From assembly GCA_033239005.1 (NCBI GenBank), contig BSQZ01000038.1:2631001-2695000 (forward strand): 64,000 nucleotides of DNA. The letters are read 5' to 3'. A program made the translations under genes and the position numbers. Positions 44,701 through 64,000 of this stretch are shown here, in pieces (position 1 is the stretch's first letter; each line of letters begins with the position of its first letter). The notes under the pieces were generated by a model, which had not been told where the DNA came from, ran no database searches, and worked only from the letters and a program-made list of their open reading frames with translations. Origin of the DNA: Lamellibrachia satsuma. Its lineage: Eukaryota > Annelida > Polychaeta > Sabellida > Siboglinidae.

Positions 44701-45420
44701 AAATCTAAGTATCACGACTGCCAACAGGCACTTCTTTGTCATGACCACCGAGGTAGCATGGCGTCGATACTTTCTGAGCTGTCATGGCAAAGTGGACTGC
44801 ATGTGTTCACCACGTTGTTAAAACTAATGAATCGCCCTACGGTAGCGCAGACTCTTAGAATTTTCGATGGTAATCAATACTGACACTATGCACCGCTCAG
44901 ATTTGGCCAAGAAGAACAATACTGCCCTACTATCAGTAAAGGTGAACTGCAGCTCAGACTCGCAGAGCTGTATGAACCCTCGCAGGAAGTCTTACGGAAA
45001 ATTAAGAAAGCCACCATCTACAATAGTGCGCACGACTTTCAATAAAACGATGGATTTTGTATTTCTTTCTTTTGTTTTCTTTGTTTGGTTATATATGAAG
45101 GGGTGGCGCGATCGGTCTTAAGTGTTCGTGGCGACCAGCTGCGAGACTGCTGGGCTGCACGGGGCGGCGGTTGGCTAATGATCTCAGTAATTTTGACCGT
45201 CATAGGTTGACATGTATGCACTGACTCAACCTGTAGATTACGCAAACCTAGTACAGACAAAACAGTCTATATAGGGTAACGGCAACACTGCGAGTACAGA
45301 CAAGATCTTAGATCTATGCAGATTCTAAAGGTCCCAATTTTGGCTACATTTGTTGCTCAGAAGCGTGACGATCCAATTATGTGACGCACTATTGTCCTGC
45401 TAGTGGGCTTTTCTTACGTT
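44701..45420. other. gene-free stretch
   Basis: Short ORFs only, nothing recognised. Confidence 0.5.
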
Positions 45421-45424
45421 CGCC

Positions 45425-45600
45425 GTTCGCCTCTATTCATGCTGGGTGCAGGTTCGATATGGGAAGCTATTATTAAAGTGACGTGACAAAAAGTCAAAGT
45501 TAAGATACTGGGCCTTCAAACACGCAGTCGTACACAGTGTACACGCAGGTACACCCATAATTTATATAAAGAATGTGGTTTTACAACCACATAGACAAGT
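45425..45600. repeat. dispersed repeat R5, copy 2
   Basis: Matches 39,531-39,715 in the same orientation. Confidence 0.8.
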
Positions 45601-45629
45601 GAGTTACGAAGAAATACAACAAAAGTTTT

Positions 45630-45790
45630 TTAAGATATAGAATGGGTATGAAAATGCAGATATAAATAAGAAAGTTTCATGAACCAGAGGACGAAGTAAC
45701 GTTAGGGAAGGAATAGTGTAGATTGGGCGTCAGAAAGCACTCATTCTCATAGGGACAATAAAAGAATGGAACAAATAAACTACATATAGT
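45630..45790 (+). mobile_element. CR1-like RT C-terminal fragment
   Basis: Matches the end of the CR1 RT (NGYE.AD, TRG, KEWNK) with stops and gaps; corresponds to about 37,490-37,650 of the long copy. Confidence 0.75.
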
Positions 45791-45817
45791 GATGATAGTG
45801 AGTGATTTAGTTATTGA

Positions 45818-45871
45818 GTTAGTGAGTGAGTGAGTGAGTGAGTGAGTGAGTGAGTGAGTGAGTGAGTGAGT
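45818..45871. repeat. (GAGT)n microsatellite
   Basis: About thirteen GAGT tetramers. Confidence 0.97.
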
Positions 45872-46369
45872 GGTACCGTGGAAGGATGCCTGGGCAATAA
45901 TCCAATATATATATTGTCGTCAATATTGTCAATCGCATCACTGTGAAGGCAAAAAACAATTTGCCTTTACGGCAATGCCATAAAAACAAACTGGCTGCCA
46001 TATTGGATTTTGTACATAATATATCATGATCATAGAAAAGGCATGTATTAAAGGTTTTCAATTTGACAATGAAATTGATGAAATGTTGCCATCCACAAAA
46101 TTGCATGCTATGATCGTTGACCTTCACCTCTCCTTGACATTGGTGACCCAGCCTAGGCATCCACTCCAGAAATGTTGCTCAGAATTTATGCAACAGGTGT
46201 ACAAAATGTGGTGATTTAGTCAAGTGTTCACGATCTTATCTGCATTTCGCCCCAAGCCCCAAGCCACCCGATTATATGCAGTGTAGTATGTTTTAAACCA
46301 GCTCGATCAAATGTACGTAAAGACCTATTCGTAAATATCCTAGAAGGGTTCCTGTATAAATAAGTTGAC

Positions 46370-46475
46370 AAATATATACACACGCATGCGCACGAACAGG
46401 CACATGCACACACGCACACGCACCCGCTCACGTTCACGCACACGCAACCGCATGCACGCACGCACGCAAACACAC
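46370..46475. repeat. (CA)/(CACG)-rich microsatellite
   Basis: Impure CA/CG-alternating tract at the upstream edge of copy B. Copy A has a GT/GC tract at the equivalent place (6547-6620). Confidence 0.85.
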
Positions 46476-46965
46476 ATAACTAGTCTACGCCACCGATCTT
46501 CTGAAAAAATAAAATATACCGTGTACTAGAAGGGAAGCCAAATAAGACAGATGGTGTATGACAGATCAATCTACAATCACGTAAAAACGCACAGCAGAAT
46601 GTTTTAAACCCGCCCACCACCATTCTTTTTACGGTCGGTCGAAGGTACGTAATTAATTATTATTAGTACCCTTGCCCTATTGGTTAGCGGCAGAAATCAG
46701 TTCACGCCACAAACAGACTAAAAAGGGTCGAGTGTTAGAAAGGAAGACGAATGAGACGTATGGTGTATCGCAGATCGGCATACAATCAAATGTGAATAAC
46801 TCACTTGCACAACTGTAACAACAATCCCAAAGACGGATAAGCAACTCATTGGTGATCGGTAAACCGGACCAGCTTCACCCGGACTGACCTCGAATTTAGT
46901 GCTTCGTAATACAAACAAAGAGGTATATGTAGTCAAAGAGGACGTAGACACCGGTCAGCTCAGAC

Positions 46966-63820
<16,855 letters not shown>

Positions 63821-64000
63821 GTGAGTAGAGTAACACGACAAATATTTGTTGAGGAGTACTCCCAGGAAATGTTCCTTTTTATGTTACGTACGCTTTATTG
63901 CAGCTCGCATATGACAACTTGAGAAATAATCTACATACATATGTCTTATTTAATAACCCAGTGTACTGCAACGAACTTTTCATTCACCCCAACATGTTCT

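Overview
The window is animal nuclear DNA: GT-AG introns, a secreted NIDO-plus-sushi gene, dense microsatellites and minisatellites, and CR1-like, gypsy and Polinton elements. No rRNA, true tRNA, bacterial operon or CRISPR is visible. The mix suggests a marine invertebrate (lancelet, hemichordate, mollusc or similar), but the species cannot be fixed from sequence alone.

Layout. 1-6.6 kb is repeat-rich and gene-free: simple repeats, dispersed repeats and decayed CR1-like LINE pieces. 6.6-15.8 kb is a broken duplicate (copy A) of the 5' end of the NIDO/sushi gene found at 46.5-48.1 kb (copy B). Copy A has been invaded by a 2.23-kb inverted-repeat DNA transposon, a 295-bp tandem duplication, a gypsy remnant and a 20-bp minisatellite. 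16-20.5 kb is mostly non-coding, with a gypsy integrase tail and LTR. 20,572-39,319 is a complete Polinton/Maverick: 161-bp terminal inverted repeats, a 6-bp target duplication (TGCGTG), AG...CT ends. It sits inside an older LINE reverse-transcriptase remnant. 39.3-46.4 kb is more repeat debris: copy C of the duplicated block, a decayed CR1, a deleted gypsy element and a SINE. 46,966 to the right edge is a multi-exon gene encoding a signal peptide, a NIDO domain and at least eleven sushi/CCP domains, and it runs off the window.

In the Polinton all recognisable genes lie on the minus strand: DNA polymerase B, packaging ATPase, two conserved proteins of unknown function, small membrane proteins, integrase with chromodomain, a small membrane protein, minor capsid (penton-like) protein, a small basic core-like protein, major capsid protein and protease. 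Together they would provide protein-primed replication, integration and a capsid. The copy looks young (TIRs differ at 2 of 161 positions), yet the polymerase, integrase and two small genes each carry one-base reading-frame breaks, mostly at short homopolymers. A nearly full-length CR1-like LINE has inserted in its right arm, apparently into a small minus-strand gene with a canonical splice donor.

The NIDO/sushi gene grows by exon duplication. Sushi exons are almost all 174 nt and phase 1-1, so copies can be added or lost without changing the frame. From 58.3 kb rightward a higher-order unit of about 3 kb, containing exons, a SINE and antisense LINE fragments, is repeated. One exon is missing from one copy and another is decayed in the other copy.
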